Notes under the pieces: model-generated
The model's input: the letters and a program-made list of their open reading frames with translations, nothing else
What the model was told of the DNA's origin: nothing
Databases searched by the model: none
Program-made: the position numbers and the translations under genes
Shown: piece after piece, positions 1 through 8,261 of the stretch
Layout of the letters: each line of letters begins with the position of its first letter
Position numbering within the stretch: position 1 is the first letter of the stretch
Assembly: GCA_946478975.1 (NCBI GenBank)
Contig: CAMLEO010000102.1
Span: 1-20,760 of the forward strand
Length of the DNA stretch: 20,760 nt
DNA from: an uncultured Steroidobacter sp.
GTDB taxonomy: Bacteria > Pseudomonadota > Gammaproteobacteria > Steroidobacterales > Steroidobacteraceae
Reading direction: 5' to 3'

Positions 1-1965
1 GAGATTCTGCAGCGGAACGTAGCTCACGCCGCGATTCTGGTCGTGCCACACCGCATGACGATGGAAGAATGTGCCGCGGCCGCTGTCCTGGCCGATCAGG
101 CGCACTTCATATCCTTCGTTGAGCAGCGTGCCGTACGCGAGGTTCTCGGCGAAGCCCCAGTCGATCGGCAGCTGCCCCGCCGCCATCTTTTCGCGATCCT
201 GCACGATCTTCGTCACCTGCCGATGCAGCGTGAACTCCGACGGCAAGGTGGTGAGCTTGGTGGCGAGCTCGCGCAGCTGTTCGATGCGCACGCCAGTCGT
301 CACCACTTCGGTGAGATCGACGTTGTGATACTTGGACCAGTCGACGGTGTGCTTGTTGCCGATCAGGCCCAGCGAGCGCTTGGCCTGCGACTTGCCCTCG
401 TCGAGCTCCCGACGATACTCATCGACCATGGCATCGGCCTCGGCCATGGTCAGCACCTTCTCGGCGACCAGGCGTTCGGCATAGATCTGGCGCGGCGTCT
501 TCTGCGCACGGATCTTCTGATACATCACCGGCTGCGTCGCCGACGGCTCATCCGACTCGTTGTGGCCAAGACGGCGATAGCAGACCAGATCGATGACCAC
601 GTCTTTGTGGAACTTCATGCGATAGTCGAGCGCCAGGCGCGCGGCAAACGCCACCGCTTCCGGATCGTCGCCGTTCACGTGGAAGATCGGCGCTTCGATC
701 ATCTTCGCCACGTCGCTGCAATAGATGGTCGAGCGCGCATCTTCCGGATTGGAGATGGTGAAGCCGACCTGGTTGTTGATGATGATGTGCACGGTGCCGC
801 CGGTGTAGAAACCGCGCACTTGTGACATCTGCAATGTTTCCATTACGACGCCCTGGCCCGCGAATGCGGCATCGCCATGGATCAACAACGGAATGACCTT
901 CTCGCCCTTGGCGTCGGAGCGGCGCTGCTGACGAGCGCGCACCGAACCTTCGACCACCGGGTTCACCACTTCCAGGTGCGACGGGTTGAACGCGAGCGCG
1001 ACGTGCACGTTGCCGCCCGGCGTCTTGATGTCGGTGGAGAAGCCTTTGTGATATTTGACGTCGCCGGAGCCTTGCATGTGGTTGACGTCGTAGATGCCCT
1101 CGAATTCCGAGAACAACTTCTGCGGCGACTTGCCGACCACGTTCACCAGCACGTTGAGGCGGCCGCGGTGGGCCATGCCGATGACCATTTCTTCGACGCC
1201 GCGCAGGCCGCCCTGCTGGATCAGATCGTCGACCAGGGGAATCAGTGCATCGCCGCCTTCGAGCGAGAAGCGCTTCTGCGCCGGATATTTGGTGGCGAGA
1301 TAACGTTCCAGGCCTTCGGCGGCGGTGAGATGTCGCAGGAAGGTCTTGCGCTCTTCGGCGCCGAAGCGGTGCTGGACCCGGCCTTCCTGGAAACGTTCCT
1401 GCAGCCACAGGCGCTCGCTGGAATTGGAAACATGCGCGAACTCGGCACCGATGGTGTCGCAGTAGATGTGACGAAGCTGCGCGATCATGTCCTTGAGCTT
1501 CATGCGCTTCGGAATCGCATCGACGCGGCTGCCGGTGAAGAACTCGGTGTTCAGATCGGCATCGCCGAGGCCGAAGTGCGACAGCTCGAGCACTTCAGGC
1601 ACCGGCCGGCGCATCAGGCCGAGCGGATCGATGTTCGCCAGCAGGTGACCGCGATTCGAATACACCTGCACCAGGCGCGACACGGCGCCTTGTTTCGCGA
1701 AGGCATCGTTCGAAATCGACGAAGCCGCCGGCGCAGGAGCCGCAGCTACGGAGTACGCGCGCTTGGCCAACGCGTCTCGAATCGGGCCGTGCGCTACATC
1801 GGACGCGCCGCCTGCTTTCGCCGCCAATCCAGCGAAATAGTCGCGCCATTTCGGCTCGACCGACGCGGGATCGGCGAGGAATTGTTCGTAAAGGGATTCA
1901 ATGTAGGGGGCGTTGCCAGCCCCGAGAGGCGTAGAGTCGAGCAAAGCTCGCAGAGAGTCGCTCAT
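1..1965 (-). CDS. sucA: 2-oxoglutarate dehydrogenase E1 component, 3'-truncated by the window edge
   Basis: This is the thiamine-diphosphate-dependent E1 subunit of the 2-oxoglutarate dehydrogenase complex. It decarboxylates 2-oxoglutarate and passes succinyl to the lipoyl group of E2 in the cytosolic TCA cycle. I translated the frame by hand. It opens MSDSLRALLDSTPLG and carries the family's N-terminal E2-binding type segment (YIESLYEQFLADPASVEPKW). The ThDP/Mg motif is split between GDAAFAGQG (residues about 364-372) and INNQVGFT (N397 and N398), followed by GHNESDEP. About 655 residues are present. The family is usually 930-950 residues, so about a third at the C-terminus lies outside. The ATG at 1965 is preceded by AGGAAC, somewhat far upstream, and gives the usual family N-terminus. 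The gene has its own promoter region at 1966-2110. sucB would be expected beyond the left edge, but this is not seen. Confidence 0.96.
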   Translation of the reverse strand, partial: MSDSLRALLDSTPLGAGNAPYIESLYEQFLADPASVEPKWRDYFAGLAAKAGGASDVAHGPIRDALAKRAYSVAAAPAPAASSISNDAFAKQGAVSRLVQVYSNRGHLLANIDPLGLMRRPVPEVLELSHFGLGDADLNTEFFTGSRVDAIPKRMKLKDMIAQLRHIYCDTIGAEFAHVSNSSERLWLQERFQEGRVQHRFGAEERKTFLRHLTAAEGLERYLATKYPAQKRFSLEGGDALIPLVDDLIQQGGLRGVEEMVIGMAHRGRLNVLVNVVGKSPQKLFSEFEGIYDVNHMQGSGDVKYHKGFSTDIKTPGGNVHVALAFNPSHLEVVNPVVEGSVRARQQRRSDAKGEKVIPLLIHGDAAFAGQGVVMETLQMSQVRGFYTGGTVHIIINNQVGFTISNPEDARSTIYCSDVAKMIEAPIFHVNGDDPEAVAFAARLALDYRMKFHKDVVIDLVCYRRLGHNESDEPSATQPVMYQKIRAQKTPRQIYAERLVAEKVLTMAEADAMVDEYRRELDEGKSQAKRSLGLIGNKHTVDWSKYHNVDLTEVVTTGVRIEQLRELATKLTTLPSEFTLHRQVTKIVQDREKMAAGQLPIDWGFAENLAYGTLLNEGYEVRLIGQDSGRGTFFHRHAVWHDQNRGVSYVPLQNL

Positions 1966-2041
1966 TGCGCTCGCAAGTTCCTGTTCGGACGAAGGAAGGT
2001 TTGGCCCACAGCGGCCGCATTAACTCACACAAAGGGGCGCT

Positions 2042-2071
2042 AGTGTAGCCGAACCGCGTTGCGGTTGAGAA
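2042..2071 (-). promoter_or_regulatory. Putative sigma70 promoter of sucA
   Basis: On the minus strand, TTCTCA (2071-2066, 4/6 to TTGACA) and TACACT (2047-2042, 4/6 to TATAAT) are separated by 18 bp. Transcription would start near 2035, giving a leader of about 70 nt before the sucA ATG. The elements are only moderate matches, found by eye. A perfect inverted repeat fills most of the spacer. Confidence 0.45.
2052..2066. repeat. Inverted repeat inside the sucA promoter spacer
   Basis: AACCGC-gtt-GCGGTT is a perfect 6-bp inverted repeat with a 3-nt centre. It lies between the proposed -35 and -10 elements of sucA. That is where a repressor, or a MerR-like spacer-binding regulator, could act. 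The regulatory role is inference, because short GC-rich dyads also arise by chance. Confidence 0.4.
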
Positions 2072-2084
2072 ACCTCGCATGCTG

Positions 2085-2104
2085 ACAGTGAAAGGATTCA
2101 CTGT
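2085..2104. repeat. Perfect 8-bp inverted repeat upstream of the sucA promoter
   Basis: ACAGTGAA-agga-TTCACTGT is an 8+4+8 perfect dyad centred about 60 bp upstream of the proposed sucA start of transcription. It is less GC-rich than its surroundings and has no T-tract after it on either strand, so an operator or activator site fits better than an intrinsic terminator. Transcription arriving from the gene that ends at 2171 would also pass through it. Confidence 0.5.
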
Positions 2105-2123
2105 TTAGCGGCGCGGCTGTTTT

Positions 2124-2144
2124 CACCACCGTCCCACCGTGGTG
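2124..2144 (-). terminator. Weak hairpin after the kinase-acetyltransferase gene
   Basis: CACCAC (2124-2129) pairs with GTGGTG (2139-2144) around a 9-nt loop, 27 bp past the stop codon at 2171. On the minus strand an A-rich stretch follows rather than a T-tract. If it ends the transcript at all, it is not a canonical intrinsic terminator. Confidence 0.2.
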
Positions 2145-2170
2145 CATTGATGGGGGCGAGCTGGCGGAAT

Positions 2171-3607
2171 TCAGCGTCGGGAGGCGACCGGAAACTGCGT
2201 GACCACGCTGCCGCTGTCGGCGGTGAGCGGAATCTGAGTTGTCGGAACAATTCGGTTGGCGCCAACCACAGTCGCCCCCGGGGGAATATCTCGGGTCACG
2301 ACTGCATTTGCCCCGATGATTGCGCCGTTTCCTATGCGCACGTCGCCGAGGACTCGCGCGCCCGCGCCGATCGTCACATCGTCGCCAATCACCGGCGCAA
2401 TGTTTTCATCCCGGTCGCGCCCGCCGATCATCACCTGCTGCATGACTGTGACGCGATGTCCGATCACTGCCTGCGGATGAATGACGATGCCGTACGGATG
2501 CGGCATGTGAACGTCCGGCGGCAGGCGGCAATGAATGTCGCTGTTGAATAACACACGCACCAGCTTGCTCAGCACCGGCACGTGCCGCCGACAAAAGAAC
2601 AACAGCACATCGGTCGTGGTGGGATTGCTCTTGCTGGTGTCCGGCAATCCAAGACGCCGGGCCGTGCGTCTCGCCAGTTGCGCAACGATCGCCCGCTCCG
2701 CCTCGGCACTCACCTCTTCGATCGGCTGGCTCGCATCGAGGACGACCACGTCCTCCTGTCGTCGCAGCACCTTTCGATATTCGCCACGCAGTCTCGCCGC
2801 CTCCTCTGCAGCAACCTCGCGAGTGCGGGTCTGCAGGACTTCCGAAGCGACATCGAACACCAGCCACAGCTCGGGCCGTGGAATCCACGGCAGCAACCAA
2901 CGCGCAAACGCATGTGGCTTGCCGAAACGGTAACGCCGGGGATCGACCAGGATGTCATCGAAGTAGCGATTCGACACCACCAGGGTTGCATGCACCAGCT
3001 TGGGCCGGATCTGCAGCCAGTAGCCGAGCCAGTAGTCGGCGAAGAACATCATCAATTTTGCAAACGTGCTGAGCCGGCCGCGCGGAATCTTGGATTCCGG
3101 ATTCACCGGCACCGGCCGCATCATGTGCGGCCGCAGGTCCATGATGTGAGCTTGCATGAAAGGCGCGAGCGGATGTGCGCTCAAATGCTCGATCACATTG
3201 ACCCGGCCGCTGCCTTCGGGGCCGAGACACGCGATCAACAAACCGGCCGGCTCCCGCCAGCGGCGCAAACGAACCAGCTTGGACTGCAGCCAGCTGCGGG
3301 CCGAGCGCCGGGTGCGTATCAATAAAGAAAAGAATTCCGGGCGCTGCTGCGCATTCAGGCCGCTGAGCGTGTACAGCTCGCCGCTTTCGGTGGGACAGAA
3401 ATGCACCAGCTGCAGCTCGTTGCGGCGGCAGAACTCGTGCAAGGTCGTCGGCATGCGCAACAACGACTCTTCGGACACGACGATGCTGGCCGACGCGCTG
3501 GCGGCCGAGACGTTGCCGTCCGGCTGATCGTCGCGAATATGGTCCACCTGCTCCGCATCCAGATAGCGGAGCAATGCGCCGACGATGTTCGACGCGGCCA
3601 GGCTCAT
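2171..3607 (-). CDS. Fusion of a nucleotide-kinase-like domain with a serine-acetyltransferase-like beta-helix domain
   Basis: This 478-residue protein looks like two enzymes joined. Residues about 120-320 resemble thymidylate-kinase-like proteins of polysaccharide loci: a P-loop-like CLGPEGSGR (127-135), [17 protein letters not shown] (212-228) and [16 protein letters not shown] (about 247-262). The P-loop lacks the usual GK[ST] lysine and reads SGRV, so kinase activity is doubtful. Residues about 331-450 are a left-handed beta-helix of the serine/sugar acetyltransferase kind. [16 protein letters not shown] aligns with the CysE segment carrying the catalytic histidine (H370 here), followed by hexapeptides such as [18 protein letters not shown]. 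The N-terminal 110 residues are unassigned. It is last in an operon with the sugar phosphotransferase and a 33-codon ORF, 9 nt after the latter. I infer a role in exopolysaccharide or capsule synthesis, such as acetylation of a sugar or lipid intermediate. The substrate is unknown. Confidence 0.8.
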   Translation of the reverse strand: MSLAASNIVGALLRYLDAEQVDHIRDDQPDGNVSAASASASIVVSEESLLRMPTTLHEFCRRNELQLVHFCPTESGELYTLSGLNAQQRPEFFSLLIRTRRSARSWLQSKLVRLRRWREPAGLLIACLGPEGSGRVNVIEHLSAHPLAPFMQAHIMDLRPHMMRPVPVNPESKIPRGRLSTFAKLMMFFADYWLGYWLQIRPKLVHATLVVSNRYFDDILVDPRRYRFGKPHAFARWLLPWIPRPELWLVFDVASEVLQTRTREVAAEEAARLRGEYRKVLRRQEDVVVLDASQPIEEVSAEAERAIVAQLARRTARRLGLPDTSKSNPTTTDVLLFFCRRHVPVLSKLVRVLFNSDIHCRLPPDVHMPHPYGIVIHPQAVIGHRVTVMQQVMIGGRDRDENIAPVIGDDVTIGAGARVLGDVRIGNGAIIGANAVVTRDIPPGATVVGANRIVPTTQIPLTADSGSVVTQFPVASRR

Positions 3608-3616
3608 AAACGTCGC

Positions 3617-3718
3617 TTAGAACGGCAGGTGAATGGTGCCCGTCTGCACTGCCTGAGCAGCGACGGCGAGCGCGCAGAACATCATCGTGATCCAGACGTG
3701 TATTTGGGTCTTACGCAT
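3617..3718 (-). CDS. 33-residue signal-peptide-like small ORF within the polysaccharide operon
   Basis: Translation from the ATG at 3718 gives MRKTQIHVWITMMFCALAVA followed by AQAVQTGTIHLPF and TAA. It has a basic start, a hydrophobic core of about 15 residues and an A-Q-A signal-peptidase-like site, so it could be a tiny exported or membrane peptide. AGGT lies about 9 nt upstream. The ORF starts 30 nt after the phosphotransferase stop and ends 9 nt before the fusion gene, exactly filling the gap between two same-strand genes. That tight fit is the main support. I recognise no family. It could instead be a leader that couples translation to the next gene, or a chance ORF. Confidence 0.5.
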   Translation of the reverse strand: MRKTQIHVWITMMFCALAVAAQAVQTGTIHLPF

Positions 3719-3748
3719 AACTTGCTACCTGCCGGCTCGTTGCTAAGT

Positions 3749-5239
3749 TCAGTAGGCGTTGCGATCGCGCCAGACCAGCGTCGCGGTCCGAAACAGAATG
3801 GTCAGATCCAGACCCAGCGACCAGTTGCGCAGGTAGTCCAGGTCGTATTCCACGCGACGCTGCATCTTGTCGACCGTGTCGGTCTCGCCACGCAAGCCGT
3901 TGACTTGCGCCCATCCGGTGATTCCGGGCCGCACCTTATGGCGCAGCATGTAACCTTCGATCAGGCGGCGATACTCTTCGTTGTGAGCCACGGCATGCGG
4001 CCGCGGGCCCACCAAGCTCATCGACCCACCGAACACGTTGAACAGCTGCGGCAACTCATCCAGCGAAGTCCGCCGCAGGAATGCACCGAACGGCGTGACG
4101 CGCGGATCGTTGCGCTGGGCCTGGACGATTGCGCCCTGGTCTTCGCAGACGCTCATGCTCCGGAACTTATAAACATGGATCGCTTCGCCATACATGCCGT
4201 AGCGGCGCTGGCGGAACAGGATCGGGCCGGGCGAGCTCAAGCGCACGCCGATCGCGATGAGCAGCATCAGCGGCCATACCAGCAGCAACAGGACCGACGA
4301 GAACACGATGTCGCTGGCGCGTTTGATCACGCCGTCGAGGCCTGCGAACGGCGTCTCGCACACTGCCAGCATCGGAATGCCGTCGAGCTCGCAGACGCGG
4401 GCCTGCATCAGGTCGAACATGAAAATGTCGGGAACGAAATAAACAGACGCGGTGGTGTCCTTCAGCTCCTCCAGCAGCTTGGTGACACGCACGTCGGCGC
4501 GAATCGGCAGGCAGATATAAACGTTGCTGACATTGTTCAAACGAACGTAATTGATGATGTCCGGCATCTCGCCCAGCAGCTGTTCCTGCGGCAGGTCCGG
4601 CAGGCGATCGGACCCGCGATCGTCGAAGAAGCCTTTGAAGCTGCCGAGGTGCGGATGGGCACGCAGCCGATTCGCCAGCCGCCATCCGGCCTCGTTGGCG
4701 CCGATGATGATGTGGCTCTGCTGAATCTTGCCGCGCAGGGCCGCGAATGCAGCGTAACGCCTCAATGCCGCTTCGGCCGCCACCACTACGAACGGGGTGA
4801 TTGCAAACCAAGTAAGAATTACCCGTCGCGAAAATGTCTCAGTGACCTTGAACGCGAACGCCATCAGCAGCAGCGCTGCCGACACCAGCAGCCACTCGGA
4901 AAAGATGCGGTGCTGAAGGACGCCCAGCAGGCCTTTGCGGGCGGAGCAATCCATCACCGGCTCGCTCACGACCTGCGAGGCGATCAAAAACGCCAGCGCT
5001 GCAAGGGCGAAGTACGCGGGCGTGGGCTCCTGCGCATACAGGATCACGCTCAGTAATAGTGTGAGGACGATGACCGCCGGATTTAATACGTGTCTAAGCA
5101 GCGCGACCGCCGGCGGTTCGGACGTGCCGTGATGAACGCGTTGGTTGCGCCGGCGCGCGGCAATGTTTTCAGCGGAGGCATGCGCGGACGCAGCGTGCGC
5201 TTCCACGCCGGCGCTCTCTGCTGAAACGGATTCGCGCAT
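3749..5239 (-). CDS. Undecaprenyl-phosphate sugar phosphotransferase (WcaJ/EPS polyprenyl glycosylphosphotransferase family)
   Basis: This membrane enzyme starts a polysaccharide repeat unit by moving a hexose-1-phosphate, usually glucose or galactose, from a UDP-sugar to undecaprenyl phosphate. The 496 residues show four hydrophobic segments (about 52-67, 75-91, 114-131, 140-157) and a Rossmann-like CoA-binding-type middle domain starting at IIIGANEAGWRLANRL (about 177). A fifth membrane helix (about 311-333) leads into the bacterial sugar transferase domain. The catalytic region holds SSPGPILFRQRRYG, YKFRSM (357-362), SLDELPQLFNVFGGSMS, LVGPRP and RPGITGWAQVNGLRG, all intact. The length is normal for the family. 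The first 40 residues are a polar, Ala-rich cytosolic tail, so an internal start is possible. It is first in an operon with the small ORF and the acetyltransferase fusion. No glycosyltransferases, Wzx or Wzy are in the window. Confidence 0.92.
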   Translation of the reverse strand: MRESVSAESAGVEAHAASAHASAENIAARRRNQRVHHGTSEPPAVALLRHVLNPAVIVLTLLLSVILYAQEPTPAYFALAALAFLIASQVVSEPVMDCSARKGLLGVLQHRIFSEWLLVSAALLLMAFAFKVTETFSRRVILTWFAITPFVVVAAEAALRRYAAFAALRGKIQQSHIIIGANEAGWRLANRLRAHPHLGSFKGFFDDRGSDRLPDLPQEQLLGEMPDIINYVRLNNVSNVYICLPIRADVRVTKLLEELKDTTASVYFVPDIFMFDLMQARVCELDGIPMLAVCETPFAGLDGVIKRASDIVFSSVLLLLVWPLMLLIAIGVRLSSPGPILFRQRRYGMYGEAIHVYKFRSMSVCEDQGAIVQAQRNDPRVTPFGAFLRRTSLDELPQLFNVFGGSMSLVGPRPHAVAHNEEYRRLIEGYMLRHKVRPGITGWAQVNGLRGETDTVDKMQRRVEYDLDYLRNWSLGLDLTILFRTATLVWRDRNAY

Positions 5240-5351
5240 GCTCGTTGATTGCCTGAAATGTTTACCGAAGGATCTGGCGAATTAACTGGCCCTGCAGCGA
5301 AAAAGTTCCAGTGAGTCATGAGCGTCGGCTGTCAGCTACGTCGAAAGTTAA

Positions 5352-5368
5352 TGACATGCGCGTGACAT
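5352..5368. repeat. Direct repeat TGTCA-N6-TGTCA upstream of the sugar phosphotransferase
   Basis: On the minus strand ATGTCA occurs twice, 11 bp apart, about one helical turn, roughly 115-130 bp upstream of the phosphotransferase ATG. The spacing suits side-by-side binding of a regulator. A similar TGTCA-N6-TGTCA pair lies before the LacI-family gene at 18785-18802. I could not find a convincing -35/-10 pair in 5240-5380. Confidence 0.3.
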
Positions 5369-5382
5369 ATCCCTCGACAATG

Positions 5383-5415
5383 AAAAACGGCGCGCACCTT
5401 TCGATGCGCGCCGTT
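5383..5415 (-). terminator. Intrinsic terminator of the IclR gene
   Basis: On the minus strand, an 11-bp perfect GC-rich stem (AACGGCGCGCA, 5415-5405, pairing with 5396-5386) has an 8-nt loop. It runs into a T-tract of five (5387-5383). It begins 30 bp after the IclR stop at 5446. This is the only textbook Rho-independent terminator in the window. It insulates the polysaccharide operon from transcription of the IclR and ligase genes. Confidence 0.9.
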
Positions 5416-5445
5416 GTTCGCGAACGAACGAATTGTGAGCGACGC

Positions 5446-6303
5446 TCAGGCGCGCGCTTGTCCCAATCCTTCTTCGATCTTGCGCACCAGTTCGACCAGG
5501 CGAGGCCGCACGTCGTTCAGCAAATATTCCTGTGACACTTTGAACGCCGGCGCGCCGCAGTTGATCGCCATCGGCGGCAGGCCGTTGCCGGGACGGAAGC
5601 CGACCGCGATGCCGTTAACGTCGGGCTGCCATTCGCCGAACGAGCTGCACACGCCGAGCTCCTGATACATCGCCAGCGACTTCTCGATGCCCTGCTTCAA
5701 CGCCGGCCAGGCCACGTGATCGAGCTCCTTCAGCTGATCGAGCAGGTCGGCGCGTTCGGTATCGGCGCACACCGCCAGGTAGCCGCGACCGATTGCGGAA
5801 GTCGCGAGCGGCAGGCGCATGCCGACTTCCATGTTCAACGACAGCACCGCGTTGCCTTTACAAACTTCAACGCAAACCATGCTGAGGCGTTGACGCGCGC
5901 CGAGCGCCACGGACGTACCCGTCGCATCGGCGAGTTCCTGCATCAGCGGACGGGCCAGGTCGCGCACTTCGAACCGGCCCAACACGGCGCTCCCCAGCGC
6001 CAGCGTCGCGGTTCCCAATCGATACTTGCCCGACTCCTTCACGTAGTGCAGATAGCCGAGCTTCGTCAGCGTGTACGTCAGGCGCGAGACGGTGGACTTG
6101 GGCAGGCGGCAACGCTCGGAAATATCCTGGTTGCCGAGCAGGCGACTGCCGCTGCGGAAACAGGACAGCACGTCCAGGCCGCGCGACAGCGCCGTCACGA
6201 AGTGCCTGTCCTGCTTGCCGACGTGAGGTTTCGGTGCAGCTGCGGCCGCTGCCGCGCTGGTCGTCTCGATCATGCGAGTGGTTTCTGATGCTCTGGTCGC
6301 CAT
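5446..6303 (-). CDS. IclR-family transcriptional regulator
   Basis: This 285-residue DNA-binding regulator has a winged helix-turn-helix at about 38-95 (LLGNQDISERCRLPKSTVSR, then KLGYLHYVKESGKYRLG). An IclR effector-binding domain covers about 105-280 (LARPLMQELADATGTSVALG, LPLATSAIGRGYLA, and GFRPGNGLPPMAINCGAPAF near the end). The first 35 residues are an Ala/Thr-rich extension. The ATG at 6303 has GGCGGGAA about 5 nt upstream. The gene is 54 bp after the acyl-CoA ligase stop and in the same direction, so the two are probably co-transcribed. IclR proteins often sense aromatic or acyl metabolites. By location, the likely target is the ligase/dehydrogenase divergent region at 8020-8313, but no operator could be assigned. 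Confidence 0.93.
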   Translation of the reverse strand: MATRASETTRMIETTSAAAAAAAPKPHVGKQDRHFVTALSRGLDVLSCFRSGSRLLGNQDISERCRLPKSTVSRLTYTLTKLGYLHYVKESGKYRLGTATLALGSAVLGRFEVRDLARPLMQELADATGTSVALGARQRLSMVCVEVCKGNAVLSLNMEVGMRLPLATSAIGRGYLAVCADTERADLLDQLKELDHVAWPALKQGIEKSLAMYQELGVCSSFGEWQPDVNGIAVGFRPGNGLPPMAINCGAPAFKVSQEYLLNDVRPRLVELVRKIEEGLGQARA

Positions 6304-6357
6304 GGTTATTCCCGCCTTATTCGTAACCGCCCCTGTTTGAATCCAATGCCGCGCCCT

Positions 6358-8019
6358 TCAGGCACGGGCCATCTCCGCTTCCTGTAGCAAGCGCCACTGC
6401 ACCTTGCCGGTGGCCGACTTTGGCAGCGCGTCGACAAACTCGATCACCCGTGGATGTTTGTAAGTCGCCATGTTCTGGCGCGTCCACTCGATGATCTCCT
6501 CCTCCGTCACCTTGCCTTTATAAGGAGCGCGCAGGACCACGACGGCTTTTACCGTCTCGCCTCGATGCGCATCCTTGGCCGCGATCACACAGGCTTCCTG
6601 GATCGCCGGGTGTTGATACATCTGTGCCTCGACTTCCGCCGGCCAGACTTTGAAGCCGGAAGCATTGATCATGCGTTTCAGGCGGTCGACCAGGAAGAAG
6701 TAACCGTCCTCGTCGACATAGCCGAGATCGCCAGTGCGAAAAAACTTCTTGCCGTCGAGCTTCACGAACGCCGCTTCGGTGGCTTCCGGATTGCGCCAGT
6801 AGCCCTGGAAGACCTGCGGTCCATGGGAAACGATCTCGCCGACCGTGCCCTGCGGGACTTCCTGCAAGGTCTCCGGATCGATGACGCGCGATTCGGTGTT
6901 GAACGTGGGAATTCCCAGGCACTGCCGCTTCGGCCGCAGCAAGGGATTCATGTGCGTGGGCGCGATGGTCTCGGTCAATCCATAACCTTCGATGTAGGGC
7001 GTGCCGACGAGCTGCTGCAGCCGTTCGCCGACCGCTGCCGGCATCGCTGCGCCACCGCCGGTCACGCGATGCAGGCTCGAAAGTTTGTATTCGCTCAAGC
7101 GCGGATTGGCGAGAAAGTCGATGACCATGGTCGAGATCGCAGTCCAGGCCGTGAGCTCATAGCGCTGGATCAATTCGGCGGCGAGATCGCGATCCCATCG
7201 ACACATCAGCACCACGGTGCTGCCTTGGAACATCGGCGCGTTCATGCCGCCTTGCATGCTGGTCACATGGAAGAACGGCAGCACCACCAGCTGGCGGTAA
7301 TCGGCGCTCGCATTCATCCACACCGTGTTGCAAATCGCCGTGTGCATCACGTTCCGATGCGTGAGCATGCATCCCTTCGGCCGCCCGGTCGTACCCGAGC
7401 TGTAAGGAATGACGCAAAGATCATCCGAACCCATGGTCAGCGGGCCGGGCGTGCGTTGAGCCGCCAGCGCGTCGCTCCACAAAGTCACATTCGCATCTGT
7501 GATCGCCTTGCGCGGCGCGCTGACGACCTCAGGCAGACGCAACGTGGTCGCCGGATCGATGTAATCGCTGTACGCCGCGACGATCACACGTTGCAGATGT
7601 TCGCCAATCAGCGGCTGCAGCTGCGGATACACTTCTTGGGCGATCAGAGCGACCTTCGCGCCGCTGTCTTTAACGTAGTGATCGAGCTCACTGGTGACGC
7701 TCATCGGATTGACCGGCACCACCACCGCGTTCGCGCGCAGGATGCCGTAGTACGCGAGGATGAATTGCGGGCTGTTCTGCATCACCAGCAGCACTCGATC
7801 GCCCGGTGCCACACCGCAGTCCTGCTGCAGAAAGCCTGCGATTTGCTCCGCTTCGGCCTTGCAGCGTTCGAACGTCAGCTCGCGCTCGAAAAAGATCACA
7901 TAGGGTTTGTCGGGATAGCGGGCCGCCGAGACTTCGAGATTGAAGAACAGATTGGTCGCGGGCGCGGTGATATTGCGTGGCAGACCCGCAGGCCAAAAAT
8001 CGAAATGCTTCTGGGACAT
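6358..8019 (-). CDS. AMP-forming acyl-CoA ligase (long-chain fatty-acid-CoA ligase type)
   Basis: This enzyme activates a carboxylic acid to its CoA thioester through an acyl-adenylate. From the ATG at 8019 the protein has 553 residues, a usual length. The ANL-family motifs are complete: YSSGTTGRPKG (206-216), YGLTET (346-351), FRTGDLGY (427-434), DRLKRMINASGFKVWPAEVE (445-464) and the C-terminal catalytic lysine in PKSATGK (K539). I chose 8019 because GGGGGA lies 9 nt upstream and MSQKHFDFWPAGLP matches the way such ligases begin. An in-frame ATG at 8100 would add 27 atypical residues. It is divergent from two acyl-CoA dehydrogenase genes and followed by an IclR regulator, which suggests that it supplies the acyl-CoA they oxidise. 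The chain cannot be named from sequence: fatty acid, dicarboxylate or steroid side chain. Confidence 0.93.
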   Translation of the reverse strand: MSQKHFDFWPAGLPRNITAPATNLFFNLEVSAARYPDKPYVIFFERELTFERCKAEAEQIAGFLQQDCGVAPGDRVLLVMQNSPQFILAYYGILRANAVVVPVNPMSVTSELDHYVKDSGAKVALIAQEVYPQLQPLIGEHLQRVIVAAYSDYIDPATTLRLPEVVSAPRKAITDANVTLWSDALAAQRTPGPLTMGSDDLCVIPYSSGTTGRPKGCMLTHRNVMHTAICNTVWMNASADYRQLVVLPFFHVTSMQGGMNAPMFQGSTVVLMCRWDRDLAAELIQRYELTAWTAISTMVIDFLANPRLSEYKLSSLHRVTGGGAAMPAAVGERLQQLVGTPYIEGYGLTETIAPTHMNPLLRPKRQCLGIPTFNTESRVIDPETLQEVPQGTVGEIVSHGPQVFQGYWRNPEATEAAFVKLDGKKFFRTGDLGYVDEDGYFFLVDRLKRMINASGFKVWPAEVEAQMYQHPAIQEACVIAAKDAHRGETVKAVVVLRAPYKGKVTEEEIIEWTRQNMATYKHPRVIEFVDALPKSATGKVQWRLLQEAEMARA

Positions 8020-8232
8020 GCTCCCCAATCCCCCGTGTTGCAGCGGCACCTTTGGCTCGCCCGTCGATCGTTCCACAATGCGGGCGTAGATTCTGCCCAA
8101 AAACTACCACATCTCGCACTGCGCAACCAAGCGCTGCAGCGGTCAAGGTATGTGAGCATCGATCGCGTGAGATGGCCGGAAAACTGGACCTCCCGCCCGT
8201 TATTGCCGATCCTCTGCAGGGGCTGGCCGCGG

Positions 8233-8261
8233 TTGCGACGCTGCCGGCGGCCCCCTATCAT
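8233..8261 (+). promoter_or_regulatory. Putative sigma70 promoter of the acyl-CoA dehydrogenase pair
   Basis: TTGCGA (8233-8238, 4/6) and TATCAT (8256-8261, 5/6) are separated by the ideal 17 bp. This gives a leader of about 45 nt before the ATG at 8314. A 10-bp perfect palindrome, CGCTGCAGCG (8132-8141), lies further upstream in the same divergent region and could be a regulator site. No comparably good promoter was found for the ligase on the other strand. Confidence 0.6.

Noticed and set aside
43..2043. Long plus-strand open frames opposite sucA
   Set aside because: They are antisense to a clearly conserved sucA frame, His/Arg/Asp-rich, and have no family features. High GC makes such mirror frames common.
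3401..5056. 551-codon plus-strand open frame opposite the sugar phosphotransferase
   Set aside because: It is a shadow of the conserved transferase domain. It has a His/Gln/Arg-rich composition, no ribosome site and no recognisable domain.
5285..5315. Sigma54-like sequence (CTGGAAC...CGCTG, minus strand) before the phosphotransferase
   Set aside because: The GG-to-GC spacing is 9 rather than 10 and several consensus bases are missing.
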